Positions 32,451-40,042 of a stretch of DNA of 64,000 nt are shown here, one piece after another. Where the stretch lies: assembly GCA_947503365.1 (NCBI GenBank), contig CANNDT010000010.1, positions 1-64,000 on the forward strand, in the 5' to 3' direction. Source of the stretch: CANNDT01 sp945876205. Lineage in GTDB: Bacteria; Acidobacteriota; Vicinamibacteria; Vicinamibacterales; UBA2999. The translations under genes were made by a program, and so were the position numbers. The notes under the pieces were generated by a model. The model was not told the DNA's origin, did not search any database, and saw only the letters and a program-made list of their open reading frames with translations. Numbering within the stretch: position 1 is the first letter of the stretch; the number at the start of each line of letters is the position of its first letter.

Positions 32451-32530
32451 TTAGATAGTATGGGTTGCCGGTACGCAGCCTTCTGCGAAAAACCAGCGAC
32501 GCGGCCCATCAAGTCGGTGAAATCGCCGCG
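32447..32530 (-). promoter_or_regulatory. SAM-II-like riboswitch aptamer upstream of metK
   Basis: On the minus strand P1 is CGCGGC/GCCGCG (32530-32525 with 32505-32500) closing the 19-base loop GAUUUCACCGACUUGAUGG. Loop bases CGACUUG (32516-32510) pair with the downstream tail UAAGUCG (32453-32447), forming an H-type pseudoknot. The U-run after GA in the loop and the UUG/CUAA pairing match the conserved SAM-contacting core of SAM-II. It differs in a ~45-base insert between P1 and the tail that folds as its own hairpin (GCUGGU/ACCGGC capped by CGCAG-AAGG-CUGCG, 32497-32467). Assignment rests on hand folding and position before metK. Confidence 0.65.
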
Positions 32531-32545
32531 CGCCCTGAACACGAC

Positions 32546-32575
32546 AGTATAGAACCCGAACGGTGGGCCTGACAA
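32546..32575 (-). promoter_or_regulatory. metK promoter with palindrome across the -35
   Basis: TTGTCA (32575-32570) and TATACT (32551-32546) are separated by 18 bases, a good sigma-70-type promoter; the predicted start near 32539 lies about ten bases before the riboswitch P1. The -35 hexamer is exactly the loop of a perfect 8-bp palindrome GGTGGGCC/GGCCCACC (32562-32569, 32576-32583), a possible operator. Confidence 0.7.
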
Positions 32576-32603
32576 GGCCCACCCCAGGTGACGGAAATCA
32601 CTG

Positions 32604-33053
32604 ATGGTTTGCCTTGTTCATCACGGCCACGCGATCGGGCCCGAGGTTGATTCGATGCGTCCGCTATCGGACCGCGGACGCGCCGACGTCGCGCGACTCG
32701 CCGAGGACGCACGCGCGCGGGGGGTCATGCCGGACGTCATCTGGCACAGCAGCAAGCTCCGGGCGCGGCAGACGGCCGAGGCGTTCTGGCGGGCCTGCAA
32801 TCCATTCGCGACCTTTGGCGCCACGCGCGGCCTGCTGCCCGAGGACCCGCCATCCTGGATGCGCGACCAGCTCGCCGGCGACCAGCGATCGATCCTTGTC
32901 GTCGGCCACATGCCGCACCTGCCCGCGCTGCTGCGCCTGCTCTGTGGGGACGCCGCCGACCCTCCGGCGTTCGACTTTCCGCTGCACGGGTGCGTCGCAC
33001 TGGAACCGGACGGAGTATTGGTGTGGAAGGAACTCTGGAGAATAAAACCGTAA
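32604..33053 (+). CDS. histidine phosphatase family protein (SixA-like)
   Basis: 149 residues, the size of SixA-type small phosphohistidine phosphatases. The catalytic motif reads LVHHGHA where LVRHGxA is usual: the phospho-accepting second His is kept, but the preceding Arg is His. The second catalytic His lies in ILVVGHMPHLPALLRLL, and SSKLRARQTAEAF carries the conserved Arg. It may dephosphorylate phosphohistidine in HPt domains; that is family knowledge. It is divergent from metK and shares its upstream region. Confidence 0.8.
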   Translation: MVCLVHHGHAIGPEVDSMRPLSDRGRADVARLAEDARARGVMPDVIWHSSKLRARQTAEAFWRACNPFATFGATRGLLPEDPPSWMRDQLAGDQRSILVVGHMPHLPALLRLLCGDAADPPAFDFPLHGCVALEPDGVLVWKELWRIKP

Positions 33054-33054
33054 A

Positions 33055-33094
33055 GGTGCGACGGTGCGACGGTGCACCATCGTACCGTCGCACC
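33055..33094. repeat. GGTGCGACGGT inverted repeat between convergent genes
   Basis: A perfect 11-bp inverted repeat (GGTGCGACGGT ... ACCGTCGCACC) with tandem GCGACGGT units in the left half. It begins two bases after the stop of the phosphatase gene and ends eight bases before the stop of the convergent outer-membrane gene, so it is well placed as a two-way terminator. A related sequence (GTCGGTGCGATC palindrome) occurs at 51914-51960. Confidence 0.7.
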
Positions 33095-33101
33095 GTTGGT
33101 G

Positions 33102-33683
33102 TTACCAGCGGAACGTAACGCCTGCGGTGCCGCGCCAGTAGTCGAAGTTTCCAACCCCGATATCGAACTCGTTGTCCTCCTGCGGATCTTCCAGTGAGCG
33201 CGTGTACCGGAGATCGCCGCGGAAGCCGACGTGGTCGGTCATGAAGCCCATGACACCGCCGCCGACGTTGAAGCCGAACTCGTTGTTGTTGATGTTGAAG
33301 AGCGCGTTGTCGCTCGAGATCTCCCGCTGGAGGAGACCGATGCCGCCAGCGAAGTAGGGCCGAAAGCCGCCACCCGTCTGGCCGCCGACCGGCACGCCGA
33401 GGAGCACATTGCCCATCGCCGTGATGACGTTGCTGCTGTCAAAGAGATCGAAGTCGCCGTCGCCAGGCTCGAAAAATTCCGGGGTATATGACAGGTCCGC
33501 TTCCCAGCCGACGATGCCGGCGCCCATCCAGCCGATTGACGCGCCGTACGTGAAGTGCTCGTTGCCCTTTGCGTCAGCACCGAAGGTGGTGCCGAGATTG
33601 GGGGTAAATAGCCAGTCGGCGTGCGCAGCGCCCGGTGCAAGCACCAGTGCGAGGGCCGCCATGAGCGCGTATTTCTTGAACAT
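33102..33683 (-). CDS. outer-membrane beta-barrel protein
   Basis: 193 residues. The signal peptide MFKKYALMAALALVLAPGAAHA is followed by repeated amphipathic strands (FTYGASIGWMGAGIVGWEADLSYTPEFF; GFRPYFAGGIGLLQREI; FGFNVGGGVMGFMTDHVGFRGDLRYTRSL) and a terminal strand GTAGVTFRW with aromatic end. This is the pattern of an eight-stranded OmpA-like or OmpX-like porin-fold protein. The ATG at 33683 has GGAGG upstream. The function is unknown. Confidence 0.82.
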   Translation of the reverse strand: MFKKYALMAALALVLAPGAAHADWLFTPNLGTTFGADAKGNEHFTYGASIGWMGAGIVGWEADLSYTPEFFEPGDGDFDLFDSSNVITAMGNVLLGVPVGGQTGGGFRPYFAGGIGLLQREISSDNALFNINNNEFGFNVGGGVMGFMTDHVGFRGDLRYTRSLEDPQEDNEFDIGVGNFDYWRGTAGVTFRW

Positions 33684-33803
33684 GTCCCGTCCTCCAAGAG
33701 CCGGGGCGTCTTCGCCACGGCTCGTCCATGCCGGATCAGAACTGCAAGCAGGGTGCCCGTTACGGGATGTACAAGCTCGATGCATCGCGTGAACTTGCAG
33801 GTG

Positions 33804-35249
33804 TTAACGGTGCAACGAGAGAAGCTGTTCAGTATGCTCGCGGAGCAACTGCCAGGCGCGCGCGACATGGCGTTCCGCGGTGTTGAGATGGCCTATCGCG
33901 ACGCGAAGAGTCAACACGCCATTCAACTGCGTGTGAGAGAGGAAGACATCGCCTGATGCGTTGACCGCCGCGAGCAGTTCTTCATTGAACGTGTCGAGCT
34001 CAGCAGCAGACGCCGCCGCCATCGCGCGAGGCCTCGCGCGGAAGCAGACGACGCTGAACGGCACCGGTGCGAGACGCTCGAATTCCACATCCTCGTCGAC
34101 CCACTGCGCGAAGAGTCGGGCGAGACGGATGTGCTCAGTCAGCACCTCGCGCACACCCTCGGCACCAAAATGCCGAAGCACCATCCAAAGTTTCAGCGAT
34201 CGGAACCGACGGCCGAGCTGGATGCCGGTGTCCATGAGATTGCGAACGCCGCGCGAGCCTTCCGCCGTTCGCAGGTATTCGGGCACCAGCGAGAACGCCT
34301 GTCTCACGACGTCCATCCGGCGGCAGTAGAACGCGCTGAGATCCATCGGCGTGAAGAGCCACTTGTGCGGGTTGACCACCACCGAATCGGCGTGTTCCCA
34401 GCCGTCGAAGTGCACCCGGTACTCCGGCAGGATCGCGGTCACCCCGGCATACGAGGCATCCACGTGCAGCCAGATGCTTTCGCGGCGGCAGACGTCGGCA
34501 ATCTCGCGAATCGGATCGACGCTGGTCGTTGACGTCGTGCCGGCGGTTGCCACGACGGCAACCGGAATAAGGTTGGCAGCGCGATCTTTCGCGATCGCGT
34601 CCTGCAACGCATCGACGCGCATACGGAACTGATCGTCGGCGGGAACGTGGCGCAGCGCACGGTGTCCGAGCCCCAACAGGATCACCGCCTTGTCGATGGA
34701 CGAGTGCGCGTGCTCGGAGCAATAGACGCTCAGCCCCGGAAGATCCGCCCTTCCCGCCAGCCCGTCGTTGCGCACAGCCGGCACCGCCGCCTCGCGCGCG
34801 GCCGCGAGCGCGTGGAGGCTCGAGATCGACGCGGTGTCGTAGATCACGCCCTCGAAGGCATCGGGCAGCCCCATCAACTGGCGAAGCCAGCCGAGTGAAA
34901 CCTCTTCGAGCTCCGTCGACGCGGGCGAGGTGCGCCAGAGCATCGCCTGCTGATTGCGCGCCGCCGCGAGGAATTCGGCGAGCACGCCGGGCGCGCTGGC
35001 GCTGCTGGCGAAGTAGGCCAGGAAGCCCGGGTGATTCCAATGGGTGAGGGCGGGGACGAGCACGCGCTCGAAATCCGCGAAGATGGCGTCGAAGGATTCG
35101 CCGTGCTCGGGCGCCGATGTGGGGAGGCCGTTGCGCACATCCCCAGGTGAGACGCGCGACAGCACCGGGTACCGCTCGGCGCCGGACAGATACTCCGCAA
35201 TCCAGTCGACGAGCGCGTGCCCGTGGCGGCGGAATTCGGACGGCTCCAC
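33804..35249 (-). CDS. PLP-dependent group II decarboxylase (aromatic amino acid decarboxylase-like)
   Basis: 481 residues, the size and layout of aromatic-L-amino-acid/tryptophan decarboxylases. N-terminal RRHGHALVDWIAEYLSG, then THWNHPGFLAYFASSAS, a cofactor-binding HVDASYAG and the Schiff-base lysine in VVNPHKWLFTPMD. It probably decarboxylates an aromatic amino acid to the amine; the exact substrate is not readable, and aspartate 1-decarboxylase-type activity in this family cannot be excluded. It is a single gene, with the outer-membrane gene 120 bases downstream. Confidence 0.9.
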   Translation of the reverse strand: MEPSEFRRHGHALVDWIAEYLSGAERYPVLSRVSPGDVRNGLPTSAPEHGESFDAIFADFERVLVPALTHWNHPGFLAYFASSASAPGVLAEFLAAARNQQAMLWRTSPASTELEEVSLGWLRQLMGLPDAFEGVIYDTASISSLHALAAAREAAVPAVRNDGLAGRADLPGLSVYCSEHAHSSIDKAVILLGLGHRALRHVPADDQFRMRVDALQDAIAKDRAANLIPVAVVATAGTTSTTSVDPIREIADVCRRESIWLHVDASYAGVTAILPEYRVHFDGWEHADSVVVNPHKWLFTPMDLSAFYCRRMDVVRQAFSLVPEYLRTAEGSRGVRNLMDTGIQLGRRFRSLKLWMVLRHFGAEGVREVLTEHIRLARLFAQWVDEDVEFERLAPVPFSVVCFRARPRAMAAASAAELDTFNEELLAAVNASGDVFLSHTQLNGVLTLRVAIGHLNTAERHVARAWQLLREHTEQLLSLHR

Positions 35250-35298
35250 CGCGCGATTCTACTCGTGGCGGGTCCGCTGCGCCCTGCGTTTTGATTTT

Positions 35299-36294
35299 CT
35301 ACTTTTCGACGGTGACCGTCGCGGGCTTGGCGACGCGCACGGTCACTGGCGTGCCCGTCGGCAGCGTGGCGGGGTTGCGTCCGCCGGCCATCACCGCGGC
35401 CGTTCCAGCGCCGGCGCCAGCGGTGCCGCCGATGATCGCGCCCTTGGCGCCGCCCAGGATGCCGCCGAGGATCGCGCCGCCAATCGCGCCGCCGCCGATC
35501 TTCGCGGCGCTCTCGCTGGCCGGTCCGCTGCCTTCACGGTAGATGGTTTCCGTTTCGAGCGGCACGCGCGTGCCGTCCGCGAGCACCACCGAGGTAAACC
35601 GGATCCCGAGACGCGCGCGATCCTTCAGCCGTCCGCCTCGCTCGACCAGCGTCACTTCACCGTGCGCCTTCGAGCCTGCCGGAATCGCGACGCGATCGCC
35701 GACTCTCACGTCGCGCGTCACGCGCGCGACCACGGCATCCTCGACGCGTGCGCGTTCGCTGGTGATCGACGTTTCAACCTCGAGGCCGACGACGGAGTCG
35801 GCCGATACGATCAGCTCTTCGAACTGCGGTACCGGAGGTTCGGGCGCGCGCACCGGCTCTGGCTCGACTGGCCGCGCCGCTTCGATCGCCGGCGGCATGG
35901 CGATACGCGTCTCTTCACGCGGCGAATAGGCCGGCTGCTCGGCGACCGGCTCCGCGGGCTGGGCCGTGCGTCCGGCTGCGGCTCTTGGCGTGCTCGGGCG
36001 CGGTGCGGGCGTTGCGGCGCGGCGCGGCGCCGCAGGCGTTGACGCCGACGGCGAGGACGCGCGGGAGTTGGTTGTCGGGGCATCCGCGATGACGCCTTCG
36101 GACTGTTCGACGCTGTTCAGCCCTGCGGCACCGGGCTCGGTTCCCGCGATCGCGGGGTCGGGGCTCACCGCGAACGTCTGCGAACCTGGCTCCGCCGCCC
36201 GCTCGACACCGCGATTCGCCAGGTAGGCCCCGGCAGCCCCGACCGTCACGCAGACGGCGGCGAGAATCCCGACGGTGCCCTTGCTGATGTCCAT
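35299..36294 (-). CDS. membrane-anchored protein with Ala/Pro linker and glycine-zipper domain
   Basis: 331 residues. An N-terminal signal-anchor (GTVGILAAVCVTVGAAGAYLA) leads into a ~110-residue low-complexity Ala/Pro/Ser linker, then a folded part: VARVTRDVRVGDRVAIPAGSKAHGEVTLVERGGRLKDRARLGIRFTSVVLADGTRV, which resembles the C-terminal beta domain of VirB10/TrbI-like proteins. Next is a glycine zipper (GGGAIGGAILGGILGGAKGAIIGG) that could insert in a membrane. No secretion-system genes are nearby. AT-rich sequence upstream (36330-36370) is a likely promoter region. Confidence 0.72.
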   Translation of the reverse strand: MDISKGTVGILAAVCVTVGAAGAYLANRGVERAAEPGSQTFAVSPDPAIAGTEPGAAGLNSVEQSEGVIADAPTTNSRASSPSASTPAAPRRAATPAPRPSTPRAAAGRTAQPAEPVAEQPAYSPREETRIAMPPAIEAARPVEPEPVRAPEPPVPQFEELIVSADSVVGLEVETSITSERARVEDAVVARVTRDVRVGDRVAIPAGSKAHGEVTLVERGGRLKDRARLGIRFTSVVLADGTRVPLETETIYREGSGPASESAAKIGGGAIGGAILGGILGGAKGAIIGGTAGAGAGTAAVMAGGRNPATLPTGTPVTVRVAKPATVTVEK

Positions 36295-36442
36295 GAATGG
36301 TGCTCCCTTGCGCCTGGGGATTGAGCAAGGGGCGTACCGAACAATATCGCAAAATATCTAAATAAAATCAGGGACCCTGGGCTGCTGGGCTCGCCCCCTT
36401 TTGGAGATCGTCCTCACGGCAGGGCGCACCCCGCCCGAGACC

Positions 36443-37132
36443 TCAGCCCGCGAATTTGTAGCCCAGGCCGTGCACCGTGAGGATGTACTGCGGGTGCCGG
36501 GGGTTGTCTTCGAGCTTCTGCCGGAGCCACGCCACGTGCACATCGACGGTGCGGGTTGAGGGCATCGCGGTATAACCCCAGACTTCGTTGAGCAGCTCGT
36601 CGCGCGACAACGCCGCGCCGCGGTGCTCGATGAAGTACTTCAGCAGCTTGAACTCGCGCGCCGACAGCGCCAGCAGCGTCTCGCCCTTCGTCACCTCGGC
36701 GCGCCGAAAATCAACCGCGATATCGCCAAAGCGAAACGCGTCCGGCTGCTGCGCCGGCGTCGCGCTGCGGCGCAGCAACGCCTCGATTCTCGCCAGGAGC
36801 TCCGCCATCTCGAAGGGCTTCACGAGATAGTCGTCGGCGCCAAGCTTGAGGCCGACGACACGATCGACGACCTGGCCGCGGGCGGTGAGCATCAGGACTG
36901 GCGTCTGGATGCCGCGCTGTCGAATGGCCTTACAGATATCCAGCCCGCTGCCGCCGGGCAGCATGACGTCGAGCAGGATGACGTCGTACCGGCCGTTGAG
37001 TGACGCCTCGAGTCCTGTCTGTGCCTCGGTGGCCGACTGCACCTCGTAGCCCTCGGCCGCGAGCCGATCGGTGAGCGTCATGACGAGACCGGGCTCGTCT
37101 TCGACCAGGAGGAGACGTCGCGGACCTTCCAC
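36443..37132 (-). CDS. OmpR/PhoB-family response regulator
   Basis: 229 residues. Receiver domain with the acidic pair in LLLVEDEPG and phospho-acceptor Asp55 in DVILLDVMLPG, the switch Thr in MLTARG and Lys in LVKPFEM; C-terminal winged helix ending in RTVDVHVAWLRQKLEDNPRHPQYILTVHGLGYKF. The start is GTG at 37132, two bases after the stop of the sensor kinase gene. A longer frame upstream is the shadow of the kinase. Target genes are unknown; the TonB-receptor pair divergent from the kinase is an obvious candidate. Confidence 0.95.
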   Translation of the reverse strand: MEGPRRLLLVEDEPGLVMTLTDRLAAEGYEVQSATEAQTGLEASLNGRYDVILLDVMLPGGSGLDICKAIRQRGIQTPVLMLTARGQVVDRVVGLKLGADDYLVKPFEMAELLARIEALLRRSATPAQQPDAFRFGDIAVDFRRAEVTKGETLLALSAREFKLLKYFIEHRGAALSRDELLNEVWGYTAMPSTRTVDVHVAWLRQKLEDNPRHPQYILTVHGLGYKFAG

Positions 37133-37134
37133 GC

Positions 37135-38970
37135 CTAGGATTGTACGGGCAGGTGAATGGTGAAGGCGCTTCCAGCGCCGGGCCGGGTGGACACCGTGAC
37201 GCGGCCGCCGTGAGCCGAGACAATCTGCTGCACCAGCGCGAGACCGAGCCCATTGCCCTGAATTTGTCCGGTGAGCGCGTTCTGTCCCCGGTAGAACGCG
37301 CCAAAGATGTGCGGGAGCTCTTCGCCGGGGATGCCTGGTCCGTGATCCTCCACGGTGATCAGGACCTCGGGGTGCCGCTTCGACCCGCCTCGCTCGGCGC
37401 GCACGCCAACCCACCTGTCGGCGCCGCCGTACTTCAGCGCATTTGAAATCAGGTTTTCGACCGCCGAGCGAAGCGCCGCCTGGTCGCCAATCACCAGCGG
37501 CAGATCGTCAGCGATCGTCCGGTCGATCTTCGCAGGCGCGGTCGCCTGCGTGGCGGCTGCGACCGCTGCGTCGACGATGTCGGCGGGCGAGAGCGGCGTG
37601 CGCGACGCGAGACCGACGCCAGACGCGATTCCCGCGTACTGCAGCACGCGCTCGACCATGTCTCCCAGCCGACGTGCTTCGGTCTCGATCGCCTGGCCGT
37701 ACTGCTTCACGCGCTCGCCCGATCCGACGACGCCTTGCGACAAGTTCTCTGCGGCCGATCGAATGACGGCGACCGGGGTGCGCAACTCGTGCGAGACGCC
37801 GGCGACGAATTCGAGTTGCTGCCGCGCAAGACGCTGCGCGCGGCGCGACGAGACGGTCAGCAGGCCCACGCTCACCGTCAGCAGCATCAACACGCCGAAG
37901 CTGATGCCCAGGTTCCGTCGCCGCACGCGTGAGACCGCTGCCTCGAGCGACCCGCTCTCATGCTGGACGACAAGCACCCAGCGCGCGAAGTCCCGTCCGC
38001 CTCGCCGTGAGGAACCCGGAACCTCGGAACCCGGAACCGCCGAACCCTGAACCCCTGAACCCGGCACCCGGAACCCCAGGTTCCGTCGTCCATCCCCCCT
38101 CCCGCCCTGCCGCCCGCGATTGTTCAACGGGTCCCTGAATGCCCCGAAGAGCGGCTCGCTCGCATCCGGGTTCGCCACGTCCACCGGCGCCGCCGGATCC
38201 GATTGGTAGATCACTCTCGACGGCTCCTGCGCGTCGACGACGGCCACCCGATACCGGTCTCCGTCTGAATTTGTGAAGTGACTCTCGTTGAGCGCCGGCA
38301 GGAACTCGTTGCGGATGTAGGCCAGGTCCCACTGCACGACCGTGAATCCGAATACGGCCGGCCTGCGCTCCCGCTCTTCGCCCTGCGGGGGAGGCCCATT
38401 GCCCAGCGCCATCACCACCATCGAATCATCCTCGGGAAGCGGAGGGCGTTCGGGGTCCCGACGAGTGCCGAAGGTCGCAAGGTCCTGCGCGAAGCGCGGC
38501 CGCAGGGCGGCGAGCTCGGCCGTCCACTCGACCTCATCGAAGGTGCGCGACGCATCGTTCCAACGGCGCAGCCGCAGTTGATCCTGGCTCTCATCAACGA
38601 GCAACACGCCCGCGACGATGCCCGGATGCTCCGCCGTATCGAGCCACGATGTGAACCGATCCGCGTAGCGGTACCAGGCGCTCTCCTGCACGGTGACGGC
38701 GTCGATGCGAAGGCCGTTGACCGCCCGGATGACTTCTCCGTCAAAGGCTCCGCGGAACTGGAACGCGGCGGTGCGCAGATTGCGTTCCATTCGATCGCGC
38801 TCGGCTTCGCTGACCTGTCCAACCCAGCGGTACTGCAGCACCGCGAGCGCGGGCAACAGGAGGAGAAGGGCAATGGTCAAGACGTTCAGCCGCACGAATT
38901 TGCCGCTGGCCTTCTCGCGCAGCACGGTTGACCGGGTGATCGTCACGGGGCGAAATATAGCATGGGTCAA
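37135..38970 (-). CDS. membrane sensor histidine kinase
   Basis: 611 residues from ATG 38970, or 603 from a GTG at 38946. Two membrane helices (about 28-47 and 355-373) flank a ~300-residue periplasmic sensor region. The HisKA motif FVAGVSHELRTP has H394. HATPase boxes are NLISNALKYGG, DHGPGIP and GNGLGLALVQQIV. Residues 299-321 are encoded by a GGTTCC-type tandem repeat next to Gly/Arg-rich sequence at the end of the sensor region. A TATATT -10-like hexamer at 38954-38959 lies seven bases before the GTG, which raises the chance of the shorter, possibly leaderless, start. Confidence 0.93.
   Translation of the reverse strand: MTHAIFRPVTITRSTVLREKASGKFVRLNVLTIALLLLLPALAVLQYRWVGQVSEAERDRMERNLRTAAFQFRGAFDGEVIRAVNGLRIDAVTVQESAWYRYADRFTSWLDTAEHPGIVAGVLLVDESQDQLRLRRWNDASRTFDEVEWTAELAALRPRFAQDLATFGTRRDPERPPLPEDDSMVVMALGNGPPPQGEERERRPAVFGFTVVQWDLAYIRNEFLPALNESHFTNSDGDRYRVAVVDAQEPSRVIYQSDPAAPVDVANPDASEPLFGAFRDPLNNRGRQGGRGDGRRNLGFRVPGSGVQGSAVPGSEVPGSSRRGGRDFARWVLVVQHESGSLEAAVSRVRRRNLGISFGVLMLLTVSVGLLTVSSRRAQRLARQQLEFVAGVSHELRTPVAVIRSAAENLSQGVVGSGERVKQYGQAIETEARRLGDMVERVLQYAGIASGVGLASRTPLSPADIVDAAVAAATQATAPAKIDRTIADDLPLVIGDQAALRSAVENLISNALKYGGADRWVGVRAERGGSKRHPEVLITVEDHGPGIPGEELPHIFGAFYRGQNALTGQIQGNGLGLALVQQIVSAHGGRVTVSTRPGAGSAFTIHLPVQS
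38011..38078. repeat. GGAACCCGGAACC-type tandem repeat within the sensor kinase gene
   Basis: About 68 bases of imperfect 8- to 9-base units (ggaacccgg, aacctcgg, aaccctga) on the plus strand, read in frame by the kinase gene as RVPGSGVQGSAVPGSEVPGS. Units of this kind are common as non-coding repeats in environmental GC-rich genomes. Its position in a surface linker explains why the frame survived. Confidence 0.75.
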
Positions 38971-39058
38971 TTCTCGTAAATTGCTGAAATAAAAGGTTTT
39001 ACATTCTTAACAATCTCTTTGCTCCTACTTAATCACGTCGCGCGGAAAGGCTCTGACA

Positions 39059-40042
39059 ATGGGATTCATGAAACGTGGACTGTCTCGCTCACTCGTCGCA
39101 GCCGTCGTGTCACTCGCGTTCGCGGGCAGCGCTCATGCGCAGGATGCCGCCAAGGGCGCCGCACTTCTCGCTGAAGCCCGCAAGGTGCTCGGCGGAGAAG
39201 ACAAGCTCGCCGAGGTGAAGACGCTCGACATGAAGAGCGACTTCAAGCGCTCCGCCGGACGGAACACGATTGAAGGTGAGCTCGAGATTCGAATCGACCG
39301 CCCCGACAAGATGCGCCGCGACGAAGACCTGAGTCTTCCAGGTGGTGGGCCTGCGATCGTTCGCACTGAAGTGCTCAACGGGACAGAGGTCTGGGACGAG
39401 AACAGCGGTGCCGCAGGCTTCGGCGGATTTGGCGGCGGCGGCGGCCGTGGCGGATTTGGCGGTGGTGGCTTCGGCGGCGGGCGGGGCGGCGATCAAGCCG
39501 GCCAGGCTGCGGGCGATCCGGCTGCCGCCGGCCAGCGCGGCGGCCGCGCCATCGATCCCGCGCAGCTCAAGGAATTCCAGCGCCGTACGCGACAGGCGGA
39601 TCTTTCGCGCTTCAACCTGATGTGGCTGCTCGACACCGACACGGCGGTCGTGTGGGTGGGCACCGCGGAGGCTTCCGACGGTAAGGCCGACGTCCTCGAG
39701 ATCACGTCAGCCGATGGCAGCCCCACTCGGCTGTTCCTGGATCAGAGCTCGCACATGCCGCTCATGCTGACGTGGCAGGGCGCCGCGGGCCGGGGCGGGC
39801 AGCGCGGGCGGGGCGGCGATCAGGCACCGCAGGGCGCAGCGTCACCTCAGACGCCGGCTCAGGCGCCACCTCCGGCGGCGCCTCCGACGTTCCAGTTGAC
39901 GCTCGGTGAGTACAAGACGGTCAACGGCATCAAGCTGCCGCATCACATCACGCGCGGCACCAACAGTCAGACGATCGAGGAATGGACCGTCAAGAGCTAC
40001 AAGCTCAACTCGTCCTTCAAGTCGGATGTATTCAGCAAATGA
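39059..40042 (+). CDS. exported protein with glycine-rich and proline-rich linkers
   Basis: 327 residues. The signal peptide MKRGLSRSLVAAVVSLAFAGSAHA follows a possible three-residue extension (ATG 39059 or 39068). The N-terminal part (LAEARKVLGGEDKLAEVKTLDMKSDFKR) and the end (LTLGEYKTVNGIKLPHHITR) resemble LolA-like or LppX-like lipid-binding beta sheets of outer-membrane lipoprotein sorting proteins. The middle holds a stretch of FGGGGGRGGFGGGGFGGGRGG type. Its stop overlaps the TonB-receptor start (ATGA), so the two are co-expressed and may work together at the outer membrane. Confidence 0.75.
   Translation: MGFMKRGLSRSLVAAVVSLAFAGSAHAQDAAKGAALLAEARKVLGGEDKLAEVKTLDMKSDFKRSAGRNTIEGELEIRIDRPDKMRRDEDLSLPGGGPAIVRTEVLNGTEVWDENSGAAGFGGFGGGGGRGGFGGGGFGGGRGGDQAGQAAGDPAAAGQRGGRAIDPAQLKEFQRRTRQADLSRFNLMWLLDTDTAVVWVGTAEASDGKADVLEITSADGSPTRLFLDQSSHMPLMLTWQGAAGRGGQRGRGGDQAPQGAASPQTPAQAPPPAAPPTFQLTLGEYKTVNGIKLPHHITRGTNSQTIEEWTVKSYKLNSSFKSDVFSK

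Noticed and set aside
32400..32583. SAM-I or SAM-IV riboswitch for the metK leader
   Set aside because: CCGGCAACCC resembles part of these elements, but the GGUGC/AAUUCC core and four-way junction of SAM-I and the SAM-IV pseudoknot arrangement are not found. The SAM-II-like pseudoknot fits better.
35299..36294. Type IV secretion VirB10 component
   Set aside because: Only a short beta-domain resemblance, no other secretion genes, and a glycine zipper and Ala/Pro linker typical of envelope proteins in general.
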